64,000 bases of DNA from Gluconobacter thailandicus F149-1 = NBRC 100600 (GCF_000964465.1 NZ_BANH01000019.1:1-64000), one strand, 5' to 3'; positions 44,222 to 53,098 are shown, numbered from the stretch's first letter. Notes: generated by a model from the letters alone, not told the origin. A program made the numbers and translations.

Positions 44222-45646
44222 TTAACGGCCAAGCTTGCGCAGCTTGACGCCCTGCATCAGGCGCTTTTCGATCACATTCAGGGACATGCCCTTTGTTTCC
44301 GGCACGAACAGGATCGTCAGAAGCAGGAAAAATGCATTCAGCCCGGCAAAGAGCCAGAACGTTCCGCCGGTTCCGATCGCCTTCATGAGGGAAAGAAAGC
44401 TCACACCCACCAGAAGATTGGTCATCCAGTTGGTGAAGGTGGACATGGCAATACCAAAATCACGGCCACCAAGCGGCTGGATTTCAGCACACAGAACCCA
44501 CATCAGCGGCCCAGCGGACATCGCAAAACCCGCACAGAAGATCATGAGCAGGAAAACCGCCGCGATCTGCGACGACTGGGTTGTCATGCCCCCCTGAAGC
44601 AGAAGGGCGAGAACAGCCATTCCAACTGCCATGACTGCAAAACCCGCATACAGGATCGGTTTGCGACCCCAGCGGTCCACAAAGCCCACAGCCACAAATG
44701 TTGCGAGCATATTCACAAGGCCAATAATCGCCGTGCACCACATTTGGGCGTGCGCATCGAAGTGGGCGGCGGCCAGAATATTCGGTGCGTAGTACATGAC
44801 GATATTGATACCGGCGAACTGCTGCATGGCCTGCAACATGATGCCCAGCGCAACGGAGCGACGGAAGTTACTGTTCGTGCGAAACAGCTTGAACCCTTCC
44901 TGCTTCGTCTCAAGCTGCTCACGGATCGCACGGATTTCCCTGGCGGCTTCCAGCGGATCATTTCGTAGATCCATAAGAATTTCACGGGCTTCCCTGTGAC
45001 GTCCCTGCATGATCAGCCAACGCGGGCTGTAGGGCAGGAACAGGACACCGATCAGGAACAGAACCGCAGGAATACCCGCGACACCAAACATCCAGCGCCA
45101 GTTTCCACTGTAGGAAAAATAGGTGTCCGACAGGAAGGCCACGAAAATACCGACCGTCACCATGAGCTGGTAGGTCGAGACCATCGCGCCACGAGACTCT
45201 TCACTGGCAATTTCCGACAGGTAAAGCGGCGCAGTAAACGCCGAAATTCCAACCGCGATCCCCATAATGACGCGAAACACAATGATCGACGGGATAGACC
45301 ACCCCATCGCACAGCCGATCGTTCCGACGACAAACACAGCCGCGCCAAGAATAAGAGAACGCTTGCGTCCAAGATGATGGGACAACCAGCCTGCACCGAG
45401 CGCACCGGCAGCCGCGCCAGCCATCATGGAGCTGACGACCCACTCCAGCGCCAACGTCGAGGCATGGTATTCCTTGCCGATCAGATCCAGCGCGCCAGCC
45501 ACAACACCAATATCCAGTCCGGACATCAATCCCGCGAGGGCCGCGATCACACCGATGGCAATAATCTTGAAGCGTGTTGCATCGAAAACGGATGCTGCAC
45601 TGTCATCTGTCTGAGGGGGTTCTACGGTCCTGCCCTGATCTGTCAT
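44222..45646 (-). CDS. Sugar:proton symporter (MFS sugar porter family)
   Basis: 474 residues from ATG 45646. The longer frame to 45679 starts inside the preceding terminator and is rejected. Twelve membrane helices; sugar-porter signatures are GLDIGVVAGAL in helix 1, GWLSHHLGRKRSL, PLYLSEIASEESRG after helix 4, QQFAGINIVMYYAP in helix 7 and FVPETKGMSL at the end. Closest in pattern to GalP/XylE-type H+ symporters; the sugar cannot be assigned. It is a single-gene unit. Confidence 0.93.
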   Translation of the reverse strand: MTDQGRTVEPPQTDDSAASVFDATRFKIIAIGVIAALAGLMSGLDIGVVAGALDLIGKEYHASTLALEWVVSSMMAGAAAGALGAGWLSHHLGRKRSLILGAAVFVVGTIGCAMGWSIPSIIVFRVIMGIAVGISAFTAPLYLSEIASEESRGAMVSTYQLMVTVGIFVAFLSDTYFSYSGNWRWMFGVAGIPAVLFLIGVLFLPYSPRWLIMQGRHREAREILMDLRNDPLEAAREIRAIREQLETKQEGFKLFRTNSNFRRSVALGIMLQAMQQFAGINIVMYYAPNILAAAHFDAHAQMWCTAIIGLVNMLATFVAVGFVDRWGRKPILYAGFAVMAVGMAVLALLLQGGMTTQSSQIAAVFLLMIFCAGFAMSAGPLMWVLCAEIQPLGGRDFGIAMSTFTNWMTNLLVGVSFLSLMKAIGTGGTFWLFAGLNAFFLLLTILFVPETKGMSLNVIEKRLMQGVKLRKLGR

Positions 45647-45666
45647 GTTGTGGTGCTGCCCTTTCC

Positions 45667-45700
45667 AAAAAAATGACATCCACCTGTACGATGGATGTCA
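45667..45700 (-). terminator. Rho-independent terminator of the asparaginase gene
   Basis: Perfect 9-bp arms TGACATCCA (45674-45682) and TGGATGTCA (45692-45700) are followed on the minus strand by seven T residues, between the asparaginase stop and the sugar porter start. Confidence 0.92.
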
Positions 45701-45729
45701 GAATTGTAATCCTTATAATACGATCATGG

Positions 45730-46755
45730 TCAGATCGTGAGGGCAGCCCGAATTTCGCCCACTGTCACGCCCTGCCAGTTCCGGAGCGCCTGAGTTGCCG
45801 TATCCGTCAGAACCGCATGATCCCCAGGCGTTCGGCACAGTGCCTCGCCACCAAAATGGTGCAACAGAGCAGACATCGCGACTTCAGCAGCCCGGTTGGC
45901 GCCGTCATCCGTCTTGATAGCCAGACCCAGTCCCTGTTCAGGGAGGGCTGCGATCATAACACCTTCAGCGCCCATTTTGATGAACGCACGAGTTTCGAAA
46001 TTGTTCATGACCGTTGTGTCATACCGCCCGGTCCCGGCAACCATGAACGGGTTGGCGGCAACAGCTTCACGAAGACGCCTGGTTGCAGCAGCCCGACCTG
46101 CGGAGAGACCGATCCCGCTTCCAAAACGCGCGAACCCATAAGCAAGAGATTTAAGGGGGACAGCGTAGGTCGGCATGGAACAACCATCCGTACCGCGGTT
46201 GGCCTCTGTATGAAGCGTGCCTGTCATGGCTGCCAGAACATCCGTGACGCGGCGCTGGATCTCATGAGACGGATTAATATAGCCCGTCGGGTCCACACCC
46301 TGATCACAGGCGAGGCAGATCAGCCCGGCATGTTTGCCGGAGCAGTTATTGTGAAGCGGGCATGCAGCCTGATGAGTAGCGGCAAGCGCTCTGGCCGCTG
46401 GCTCATAGGTTGGCCAGTGCGTTCCGCATTCCAGAGCCTCCACATCACGCCCGACAGCAGCCAGCATGGAGGCAGCAGCTTTTGCATGGGGTTCTTCTCC
46501 CCCGTGGGAGGCGCAGGCCAGTGCCAAAGCTTCAGACGTCAGACCAAGTCGATCTGCGGCACCACTTTCCACAAGTTCAATGGCCAGAAGGGATTTGACG
46601 GTAGACCGTGGGAAAACGGGTGCCTCCACGTCACCACAGGACCAGACGACAGCGCCATCCGCGTCCACCACAATGGCGCGACCCAGATGTCGCGATTCAA
46701 CCAGCCTGCCGCGCGTGACTTCCGCGAGCAGACCTGATCCTGTCTGTGCTGTCAT
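45730..46755 (-). CDS. ansA: Class 3 (Rhizobium etli-type) L-asparaginase
   Basis: 341 residues with all landmarks of the ReAV-type enzyme: the SxxK pair Ser51/Lys54 in FPRSTVKSL, Ser83 in CASHGGE, the metal ligands Cys138 and Lys141 in NNCSGKHAG, and Cys192 in TDGCSMPTY. These enzymes have a beta-lactamase-like fold unrelated to E. coli asparaginases and convert asparagine to aspartate and ammonia. No signal peptide, so cytoplasmic. It is the last gene of the run zur - unknown - asparaginase, ending in a strong terminator. Confidence 0.88.
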   Translation of the reverse strand: MTAQTGSGLLAEVTRGRLVESRHLGRAIVVDADGAVVWSCGDVEAPVFPRSTVKSLLAIELVESGAADRLGLTSEALALACASHGGEEPHAKAAASMLAAVGRDVEALECGTHWPTYEPAARALAATHQAACPLHNNCSGKHAGLICLACDQGVDPTGYINPSHEIQRRVTDVLAAMTGTLHTEANRGTDGCSMPTYAVPLKSLAYGFARFGSGIGLSAGRAAATRRLREAVAANPFMVAGTGRYDTTVMNNFETRAFIKMGAEGVMIAALPEQGLGLAIKTDDGANRAAEVAMSALLHHFGGEALCRTPGDHAVLTDTATQALRNWQGVTVGEIRAALTI

Positions 46756-46774
46756 TCATTTCAACCTTATACTG

Positions 46775-47242
46775 TCAGCCTTCTGAAGGCTGTTTTGCGA
46801 CCAGCACATAGCATGACTTGTCGCCGTCGCGATGTGTCTCCAGCCAGGACTGGATCAACCTGCGACGCACCCGAAGAATCCCGGTTTCCTGCTCCGGTGG
46901 TAGCTCCGCAAGCACATTGACGGCCGCCTTGGCCTCAAGAAAAACCAGTCGGTCCTCAAAGGGCAGACCGTGCTCCACGATGATCCGCGCATAAGCAAGA
47001 TCCAGCACGGCGTAAAGAAATGCTCCTCCGGACGCAGGGCGGAACCCCACAGCTTCCAGAACCTGAGCATCAATATCTTCGGCAGACAGATGCGTTTGCG
47101 GCGGCTGCCAATCAAGCAGATCTGGCTGAGAGTGTGTGGGAGAAGGCGTTCGAGCTTCTCGGGAGGGGCTCGTCCTGGTGACGCGCCGATGGGGAAGATC
47201 TTCGAACGGAAGGGCGGGCGGTGAAGAACGTCGCGCGCCCAT
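46775..47242 (-). CDS. Conserved-looking unknown protein downstream of zur
   Basis: 155 residues, not recognised. The first ~50 residues are Pro/Arg/Ser-rich and look disordered. The rest is a folded-looking alpha/beta segment: AEDIDAQVLEAVGFRPASGGAFLYAVLD... then EAKAAVNVLAELPPEQETGI and a C-terminal SCYVLVAKQP. No Cys-rich metal motif, signal peptide or membrane helix is present. It starts 5 bases after the zur stop and ends 19 bases before the asparaginase start, so it is co-transcribed with both. Confidence 0.6.
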   Translation of the reverse strand: MGARRSSPPALPFEDLPHRRVTRTSPSREARTPSPTHSQPDLLDWQPPQTHLSAEDIDAQVLEAVGFRPASGGAFLYAVLDLAYARIIVEHGLPFEDRLVFLEAKAAVNVLAELPPEQETGILRVRRRLIQSWLETHRDGDKSCYVLVAKQPSEG

Positions 47243-47247
47243 TGCAA

Positions 47248-47784
47248 TCAGTGAGCGCTATGGGCGGCTTTCTGGCACCCCGCGCAAATCCCTTCAATTT
47301 CGACTGTGGCAGCTTCAGCCCGAAAGCCAGCTTCTTTCGCAGCGATCATGAGGGCGGGAACGATCGTTTCCTGCTCCAGTTCCCAGGCCCGACCGCATGA
47401 CTTGCAAATCAGAAACTGGGCACGGTGAACACCCCATTCCCCATGGTCACAGCCGTGATGGCAGTCCGTTGCATGCGAACAGGCAACGAAAGCACTCAGA
47501 CGCTCCAGACGATGAATAAGACCCTGTTCCAGAAGAAAATCTATCGCCCGATAGACCGTGGGTGGCGCTGCATTCGGATGCGCAGGCCGCAGACGGGCCA
47601 GTAGATCATAGGCACCGGAGGGTTTCTCGGACGAGAGGATCAACCCCAGAACCTGACGCCGCGTCTCCGTCAGGCGTTGCCCACGGTGCCGGCACCAGTC
47701 ACCAGCCCGCTCAAGACGGGCCGTAACAGTTGGAGAAAAAGACAGGTCCTCCGCAGGGGAGGTCTCATAAGACGAATCCGGCAT
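47248..47784 (-). CDS. zur: Zinc-uptake-type Fur-family regulator (Zur)
   Basis: 178 residues from ATG 47784 (GGGAGAT upstream). The winged helix (RLTETRRQVLGLIL, APPTVYRAIDFLLEQGLIHRL) is followed by a Cys/His-rich half: SHATDCHHGCDHGEWGVHRA, then CKSC and CAGC pairs for structural zinc. This pattern is that of Zur rather than the Fur at 7965, which lacks CXXC. It probably represses zinc import; no znuABC genes are in the window. Confidence 0.88.
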   Translation of the reverse strand: MPDSSYETSPAEDLSFSPTVTARLERAGDWCRHRGQRLTETRRQVLGLILSSEKPSGAYDLLARLRPAHPNAAPPTVYRAIDFLLEQGLIHRLERLSAFVACSHATDCHHGCDHGEWGVHRAQFLICKSCGRAWELEQETIVPALMIAAKEAGFRAEAATVEIEGICAGCQKAAHSAH

Positions 47785-47845
47785 GATCTCCCTTATATGG
47801 CATCGAGCGGTAATTTTTTCGATAGAGACCCGGACAATGGGCTTA

Positions 47846-49723
47846 TCAGATCGCAAAATCCCGAATCAGAGCCTGAATGGCAGCAGGGTCCGTCTCCATC
47901 ATCACCTGGCGTCGCAGATGATCACAATCTTCCATCTTAAGGGTTCGGATCAGCCGCTTCACACGTGGCAATGACGCTGAATTCATAGAAAACGACCGAA
48001 GGCCAAATCCGATCAGAAGTGCAACAACTCTGGGATCGGATGCCATTTCTCCACAAACGGAAATGGGCCGATGAGCACGCAGGGCTGACTCCGCCGTCGC
48101 CTCGATCAGTTGCAGAACCGCCGGATGAAGAGGGCTGTATCGATCGGCCACCATTGAATCCGCACGGTCCACGGCCAGCGTGTACATCGTCAGGTCATTG
48201 GTTCCGAGGGCCATGAAGTCCGCATGCTGCGCCATGGTATTTGCCGTCAGGGCGGCTGCCGGTGTCTCAACCATGATCCCGAGGGGCGGAAGCACCTCAG
48301 GCAAAGGCACCTGTTTACGCTTGAGGCGTCGCGCTACCTTTTCGTAGATTTCCCGTGCCTCGATCACTTCATCCGGGGATGTGACCATCGGCAGCAGAAC
48401 ACGGACCGGGCCGATCGCCGTATTGCCCTCTTCCGGCGCGGCCGCTCTCAGAATTGCAGCAAACTGGGTTTCCAGAACATCCGGAACGCGCAGGAGCAGA
48501 CGGATTCCCCTCAGGCCAAGCGCGGGGTTATCCCCATCCGCCACCTGTTCCGCCAGACCGAGACGGCGCATACAGGCACGGCCTTTCTCGCCACCCCAGT
48601 CCAGAACGCGGATCGTGACCTGCCGTCCATCCATGCCTTCAATAATGGATCGATACGTCGCAGCCTGCCCATCCTCGTCTGGCAGATCATCCCGCTCACC
48701 GAACAGGAACTCGCTCCGCAGCAGGCCAATTCCCCTGGCACCATTACGCAGCAGCATCGGGAGTTCGGCAGGGAGTTCCAGATTGGCGAGAAGCTCAATG
48801 GGCTCACCGCCCTGCAACTGGGCCGGAAGTTTTTTCAGGCGACCGAATGCCCGCTTTTCCTTGGCTTCCTTCTGGGCGGCTTCCCGAGCCAGGCGCAGTT
48901 CTGTTTCATTTGGAGAGAGCGTAATCGTGCCAAGATGCCCGTCCACGACGAGCATATCACCCTCATTCACCTGCGCCATCAGATTGGGCACAGCCAGAAT
49001 CGCGGGGATATCCAAGGCACGCAGCAGAATGGCTGTGTGATCTGCGCCGCCGCCGCCTTCGGTAACAACAGCCGCAATCCGTGCCGGATCGATCATTGCC
49101 ACATCAGCCGGGCGCAGCTGTTCGGCTACAAGGACAGAGCCAGGGGGCAGGCTGGAAAACGCCCTGTAGGACACACCTGTAAGATTGCGGATCAGCCGAC
49201 GACCGATTTCCTCAAACTCTCCGGCCAGTCTGAGGTTGGCATCCTGCTCCTGTCCACCATGCTCGCCTGCCATGGCCTCTGCAGTCCGCAGAACCTGCAA
49301 AGCCAGCGCCTCGCTGACTTCAGACACAGCAGCTTCGGCACACAGTCCATCTTCGCTGATCCGCGCCCGAACCTGACGCGTCAGGCGGGACGGTCCGAGC
49401 ATGCGCTCATACACTGTCAGCAGGGTGGCAATTTCCTCCCGCCCCTCTTCGGGGAGACCAACCAACCGGTCCCGCATTTTCTCGATCTGGCGGAGTGCAC
49501 GGGTAATGGCAGCGTCCAGCCGTACAAGCTCAGCCTCAGGACCGATCTGACTGTATCGTTCTGCGATATTCGGAAGAGGAAGTTCCTCGACACGTCCAGC
49601 CGGGCCCAGCCCGATGGACTGAGTGATGGCTTTACCCTGCAGTGTAATGGAGCTGAAGGCAGCTTTGCGTGAACGGGACGCTCGGGGTCGGCCGGAACGG
49701 GAGGCCGGTTCAGTCACGCTCAC
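47846..49723 (-). CDS. ptsI: Phosphoenolpyruvate-protein phosphotransferase (Enzyme I)
   Basis: 625 residues. A basic Ser/Arg-rich N-terminal extension of about 25 residues precedes the HPr-binding domain; the phosphorylated His is at about 229 in GGGGADHTAILLRAL; PEP-site motifs are RGIGLLRSEFLF, and CGEMASDP near the C terminus carries the catalytic Cys. No GAF domain, so PtsI rather than PtsP. It overlaps ptsH by 14 bases and is the last gene of the hprK-rapZ-EIIA-ptsH-ptsI run. Confidence 0.95.
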   Translation of the reverse strand: MSVTEPASRSGRPRASRSRKAAFSSITLQGKAITQSIGLGPAGRVEELPLPNIAERYSQIGPEAELVRLDAAITRALRQIEKMRDRLVGLPEEGREEIATLLTVYERMLGPSRLTRQVRARISEDGLCAEAAVSEVSEALALQVLRTAEAMAGEHGGQEQDANLRLAGEFEEIGRRLIRNLTGVSYRAFSSLPPGSVLVAEQLRPADVAMIDPARIAAVVTEGGGGADHTAILLRALDIPAILAVPNLMAQVNEGDMLVVDGHLGTITLSPNETELRLAREAAQKEAKEKRAFGRLKKLPAQLQGGEPIELLANLELPAELPMLLRNGARGIGLLRSEFLFGERDDLPDEDGQAATYRSIIEGMDGRQVTIRVLDWGGEKGRACMRRLGLAEQVADGDNPALGLRGIRLLLRVPDVLETQFAAILRAAAPEEGNTAIGPVRVLLPMVTSPDEVIEAREIYEKVARRLKRKQVPLPEVLPPLGIMVETPAAALTANTMAQHADFMALGTNDLTMYTLAVDRADSMVADRYSPLHPAVLQLIEATAESALRAHRPISVCGEMASDPRVVALLIGFGLRSFSMNSASLPRVKRLIRTLKMEDCDHLRRQVMMETDPAAIQALIRDFAI

Positions 49724-49994
49724 CGAATCCGTCTGAGATCAGGGCTCCTACAGCGTCCAGCGCTTGGAGTGCCTGCGGTCCATGGGAGCGAAGCGTTACC
49801 GTTTCCCCCTCACCGGCGCCCAGCATCATAAGGCCCATGATTGAAAGAGCAGACACCACATTTCCGCCGCGCTCGACGGTCGTTTCCGCATCAAACCGCT
49901 CGGCGGTCGTGACAAGTTTGGCCGCAGCGCGGGCGTGCAGTCCTAACCGATTGACGATGGTCAGGGTGCGGGGGGCAAGGGCTGTTTCGCTCAT
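49710..49994 (-). CDS. ptsH: Phosphocarrier protein HPr
   Basis: 94 residues with the EI-phosphorylated His20 in NRLGLHARAAAK and the HPr-kinase serine Ser51 in VSALSIMGLMML. Both sites are intact, matching the hprK gene upstream. The start touches the EIIA stop, and the end overlaps ptsI. Confidence 0.96.
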   Translation of the reverse strand: MSETALAPRTLTIVNRLGLHARAAAKLVTTAERFDAETTVERGGNVVSALSIMGLMMLGAGEGETVTLRSHGPQALQALDAVGALISDGFGERD

Positions 49995-50434
49995 CAGGGG
50001 ACCGGCATGACACAGGGGCGCGGCCCCCCATGGAGACAGGGATCAGGAAGCTGGGACGCAACCGCGATATATTTGCGCCCGGCCATCGTTGCTTTTTCAA
50101 TGCAGCCTGCAAGATCCAGTCCCGCGCGTGTTTTTGCGAGCTTGACCAGCATAGGCACATTCACGCCTGAAACGATTTCAACGTGTCCCGGTTTCCGAAG
50201 AGACAGCGCCAGGTTGGAAGGGGAACTTCCAAAAATATCCGTCAGGACAAGAACACCGTCTCCCGTGTCCAGTTGATGTAGCAGCCTGTCTGCTTCGGGG
50301 TGCAGAAGAGCCGGGTCGTCATCGTCGCCAACGCCCACAATTCCGATCTGGGCTTGAGGTCCGACCACATGCACCATGGTTTCAAGCAGGACTTCGCCGA
50401 GCCTGCCATGCGTGACCAGCATCAGTCCAATCAT
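49994..50434 (-). CDS. PTS EIIA component, mannose/fructose type
   Basis: 146 residues with the phosphorylated His9 in MLVTHGRLGE, and the fold markers LVLTDIFGSSPSN and GVNVPMLVKL. No EIIB, EIIC or EIID is encoded nearby, so it probably serves as a regulatory phospho-acceptor, as in other alphaproteobacteria, rather than in sugar import. It overlaps rapZ by 4 bases and abuts ptsH. Confidence 0.94.
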   Translation of the reverse strand: MIGLMLVTHGRLGEVLLETMVHVVGPQAQIGIVGVGDDDDPALLHPEADRLLHQLDTGDGVLVLTDIFGSSPSNLALSLRKPGHVEIVSGVNVPMLVKLAKTRAGLDLAGCIEKATMAGRKYIAVASQLPDPCLHGGPRPCVMPVP

Positions 50435-51399
50435 GCAGATTTGTCCTGCGGGGACAGGTTATGCGGTGGAACAGCCCAACGCCACGAGGACAGGCCTTTC
50501 CGCGCCAGCTCACGATGCAGCACCATCATCGGCCCAACAGGCGCCGTTTCTGGCAGCAGGCGCGCCAGTTCCTCAATGATGGTGACAGAACGGTGGCGGC
50601 CACCGCTGCACCCTACAGCGATGGTGGCGTATTTTTTGCCTTCCTCAACAAAACGGGGCAGCACGAGATCCAGCAGGCCATGCACATGATTGAAGAAGGC
50701 TGGATAAGCCGGATCCTGCTTGACGTGCTGCACGACCGCCTGATCCAGACCTGTCATGGGCTGTAGCGTCGGATCGTAATGCGGATTTCGCAGAAACCGG
50801 GCATCGAACACCATATCCGCTTCCCTGGGCAGGCCGGACGGATAAGCGAAAGACATAAGCGCGACAGTCAGACCATCTTCGGAGCCACTGCCGAAACGGG
50901 TCTCGATCAACTGCCTCAATTCAGGGGCGGGCAAGTCGGATGTATCGATGACGAAATCCGCATGGGCACGCAGAGGGGCCAGCAGACGACTTTCCTGCTC
51001 GATACCCGGAAGGATCGTGCCACTCGTAACCAGAGGATGGCGACGCCGGGTGGCCGTAAAGCGACGCAACAGGATTTCAGGCTCGGCCGTTGCATAGAGA
51101 AGCTGAACCTGACTGCCAGGGAGAGCTTTCAGCCGGTCCATTTCCTCAAGAACACGGGACGCTTCAAAGCCACGACTTCGGACATCGATTCCAATGGCCA
51201 GCCGGGAGCTGCTTCGTGAGGCCAGGGCTTCAAGAAGGTGCAAAGGTGGATTATCCACGACTTCGTAGCCGAGATCTTCAAGCACACGTAGAATGGATGA
51301 TTTTCCGGCACCGGAAAGCCCTGTAACGATCAGGATCTGTCTGGAACCAGGCCCATATCCTGCCAAAGGTTCGGACTCGGGGATATTCACCGGTGTCAT
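50431..51399 (-). CDS. rapZ: RNase adapter protein RapZ
   Basis: 322 residues: an N-terminal P-loop kinase-like domain (VTGLSGAGKSSILRVLEDLG) and the C-terminal glucosamine-6-phosphate/RNA-binding domain with VGCSGGRHRSVTI. In enterics RapZ directs RNase E to GlmZ; in alphaproteobacteria its position between hprK and ptsA suggests signalling with the PTS. It overlaps the EIIA gene by 4 bases. Confidence 0.94.
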   Translation of the reverse strand: MTPVNIPESEPLAGYGPGSRQILIVTGLSGAGKSSILRVLEDLGYEVVDNPPLHLLEALASRSSSRLAIGIDVRSRGFEASRVLEEMDRLKALPGSQVQLLYATAEPEILLRRFTATRRRHPLVTSGTILPGIEQESRLLAPLRAHADFVIDTSDLPAPELRQLIETRFGSGSEDGLTVALMSFAYPSGLPREADMVFDARFLRNPHYDPTLQPMTGLDQAVVQHVKQDPAYPAFFNHVHGLLDLVLPRFVEEGKKYATIAVGCSGGRHRSVTIIEELARLLPETAPVGPMMVLHRELARKGLSSWRWAVPPHNLSPQDKSA

Positions 51400-51448
51400 G
51401 CGCCCTACTCTAGCCCTTTTTCAGAAGAGAAGGAACTATTTCGCCGTT

Positions 51449-52036
51449 TCAGAATCCGGGCACATCGCCGCCTGCTCCGGCGTGCCATTCATACGCGCCG
51501 CAACAGGCTCTGAAGGCAGCCACAATACGGCACAAATCTCCGGGAAAACTGCCATTCAGGTGCAGGACAACCGCACCCGTTTCCTTATCTCGCTCAGGAG
51601 CCGGCAGGCGGGCGCCAGCATCCCCCAGAAAGACCTTCAGGATCACTCGCGCATTCGTGACAAAAGATGTTCGAAGTATCCCAACCCCCCGAACTTCCAA
51701 TAACCCTGCCAACGCAGCCGGAGGACTGACATACTCCCCCCTCATCACCACACGATCATCAGACACCAGCGAGAAACCTGCCTCGATCAGTTGCAGGGCA
51801 AGGATCGACTTTCCCGCTCCGGAGGGACCACAAAGCAGGATGGCTTTTCCGTCCAGAGCAACACAGGATGCATGAAAATTTTCGGTATCGGGAAACCGTT
51901 GCCGAGATGACACGGATTGCGACCCTTCCAACTCCGGTTTAGAACCCTGTGCAACGGATTGCGCTGCATCGCCGTCAGCGCCTTTGTCCGGAGAGGGATT
52001 TGAGACCTCTGATGACAGATCGGGAATACGGATCAT
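51449..52036 (-). CDS. hprK: HPr kinase/phosphorylase, short alphaproteobacterial form
   Basis: 195 residues from ATG 52036 (GGAAG 10 bases upstream); a longer frame opens at 52075. Only the C-terminal kinase domain is present, as usual in alphaproteobacteria: Walker A CGPSGAGKSIL, SDDRVVM and the signature GLLEVRGVGIL. The first ~50 residues are a Ser/Pro/Gln-rich extension. It would phosphorylate Ser51 of HPr. It is first of the PTS operon and its ATG directly abuts the ATG of a divergent gene. Confidence 0.9.
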   Translation of the reverse strand: MIRIPDLSSEVSNPSPDKGADGDAAQSVAQGSKPELEGSQSVSSRQRFPDTENFHASCVALDGKAILLCGPSGAGKSILALQLIEAGFSLVSDDRVVMRGEYVSPPAALAGLLEVRGVGILRTSFVTNARVILKVFLGDAGARLPAPERDKETGAVVLHLNGSFPGDLCRIVAAFRACCGAYEWHAGAGGDVPGF

Positions 52037-52387
52037 ATGGGCGAATCTTCCAGATACGAGACTGTCACTGTCCATGGCGACGAAGTGACATGCACGGACT
52101 TTAATGGTCTTGGACCATCGGGCGAACGGCCACAGCGCCTTTCGGAAGAATGTGAGGCTGCACTGGAGGCTATTTCAGAAGAACTGGCAAAACACGGACT
52201 GACTCTGAACCAGACCAGACATGTTGCTGCGATGCTTCGTGAGGGAGACGGGTTCAGCCAGTGCCAGAGCACCCTCGGAGAGGCACTTGCTGCTGCGCGA
52301 CCAGCTCTGACTCTACGGATCGTTCAGGGATTTCCTCAGCCCAACCAACGTATTGCCCTGAGCCTCATTGCTACCCCATCTCCATAA
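52037..52387 (+). CDS. RidA/YjgF-like small protein
   Basis: 116 residues. Pattern suggests a RidA-type fold: a helix CEAALEAISEELAKHGLTLN, a strand RHVAAMLREGDGF, a helix STLGEALAAARPALTLRIV and a final strand RIALSLIA. The catalytic Arg of true RidA (in a PA-R-x-x motif) cannot be confirmed, so enamine deaminase activity is uncertain. The start codon abuts that of hprK on the other strand (CATATG). The stop lies in the left arm of a 15-bp inverted repeat. Confidence 0.55.
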   Translation: MGESSRYETVTVHGDEVTCTDFNGLGPSGERPQRLSEECEAALEAISEELAKHGLTLNQTRHVAAMLREGDGFSQCQSTLGEALAAARPALTLRIVQGFPQPNQRIALSLIATPSP

Positions 52388-52429
52388 AATGATAAATATC
52401 ACCACAAAGAGGCGATATTTATCATTTTT
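52386..52429. terminator. 15-bp perfect AT-rich inverted repeat
   Basis: AAAATGATAAATATC (52386-52400) and GATATTTATCATTTT (52414-52428) flank a 13-base loop. It overlaps the stop of the RidA-like gene and ends in five T residues, so termination is one reading; its low GC content makes an operator for the downstream UrcA gene the alternative. Confidence 0.55.
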
Positions 52430-52560
52430 CCAGAAAATTCTTTGAAAATACATTCCCAGGCTCGGAAAACCACTGAGAAAAACAGGTTTGGCACGCCTTC
52501 TGCATAACGATTTGCAGGCGACATGATCGCCGCATCTTTTCAAGCAGAAAGGCTTCCGCC

Positions 52561-52944
52561 ATGTTTCGCGCCTCCCTTCCAGTCTGCAGTGTTCTTCTCG
52601 CCGCCCTGACGCTCGTACCAACGTCACGCAGCATTGCCGCACCGCTTTCACCGGTACTTGTCCCAACAACGTCCAGCCAGACCGTGAATATCTCGGGGCT
52701 TAATCTTGCCAATGAGCACGACTGGCGGATCGCGGCCTCTCGTGTCGATGATGCAGCCCAGTCCGTCTGTTCCGTAACCAACCCCATGGATACCGCAACA
52801 CCGGAAGATGTTTCATCCTGCGCCCAGATTGCACGACAGGATGCTCTTCATACATTGCGCGACGTCCGTGAAGAGCAGCTAAAAGACCAGCGGGTCGGCC
52901 ACGTTCTGCTCGCAGCCCGACCAGTTGCATCTCCCCATGGTTAA
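52561..52944 (+). CDS. UrcA-family exported protein
   Basis: 127 residues with a signal peptide (FRASLPVCSVLLAALTLVPT, cleavage near AA-PL). The mature part follows the UrcA pattern: VNISGLNLANEHDWRIAASR then DAAQSVC...SCAQIARQDAL, with two cysteines that may form a disulfide. UrcA proteins are small periplasmic proteins of unknown function common in alphaproteobacteria. The gap before it (52430-52560) holds no other gene. 155 bases of gene-free sequence follow before the end of chvG. Confidence 0.7.
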   Translation: MFRASLPVCSVLLAALTLVPTSRSIAAPLSPVLVPTTSSQTVNISGLNLANEHDWRIAASRVDDAAQSVCSVTNPMDTATPEDVSSCAQIARQDALHTLRDVREEQLKDQRVGHVLLAARPVASPHG

Positions 52945-53098
52945 GGACTGCATTTCACCCCTTTGCATCCTGACGCTGGCTATTCCTTTTGCCGCTACAC
53001 TCCTGTTTCAGGAAACCGGAGGCAAACGGACGGCCAGCATTCCGGTCAGTGGATTTGAAACACGGCACAGGATGCCGACCAATACCTCACTGACCCTT

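Noticed and set aside
43973-44968. 331-codon open frame on the plus strand
   Set aside because: It is antisense to a DUF4870-like gene and the sugar porter; His/Lys-rich composition without a domain.
45574-46737. 387-codon open frame on the plus strand
   Set aside because: It is antisense to the asparaginase gene and the start of the sugar porter gene.
48224-49672. 482-codon open frame on the plus strand
   Set aside because: It is antisense to ptsI, whose active-site motifs are intact; no recognisable domain.
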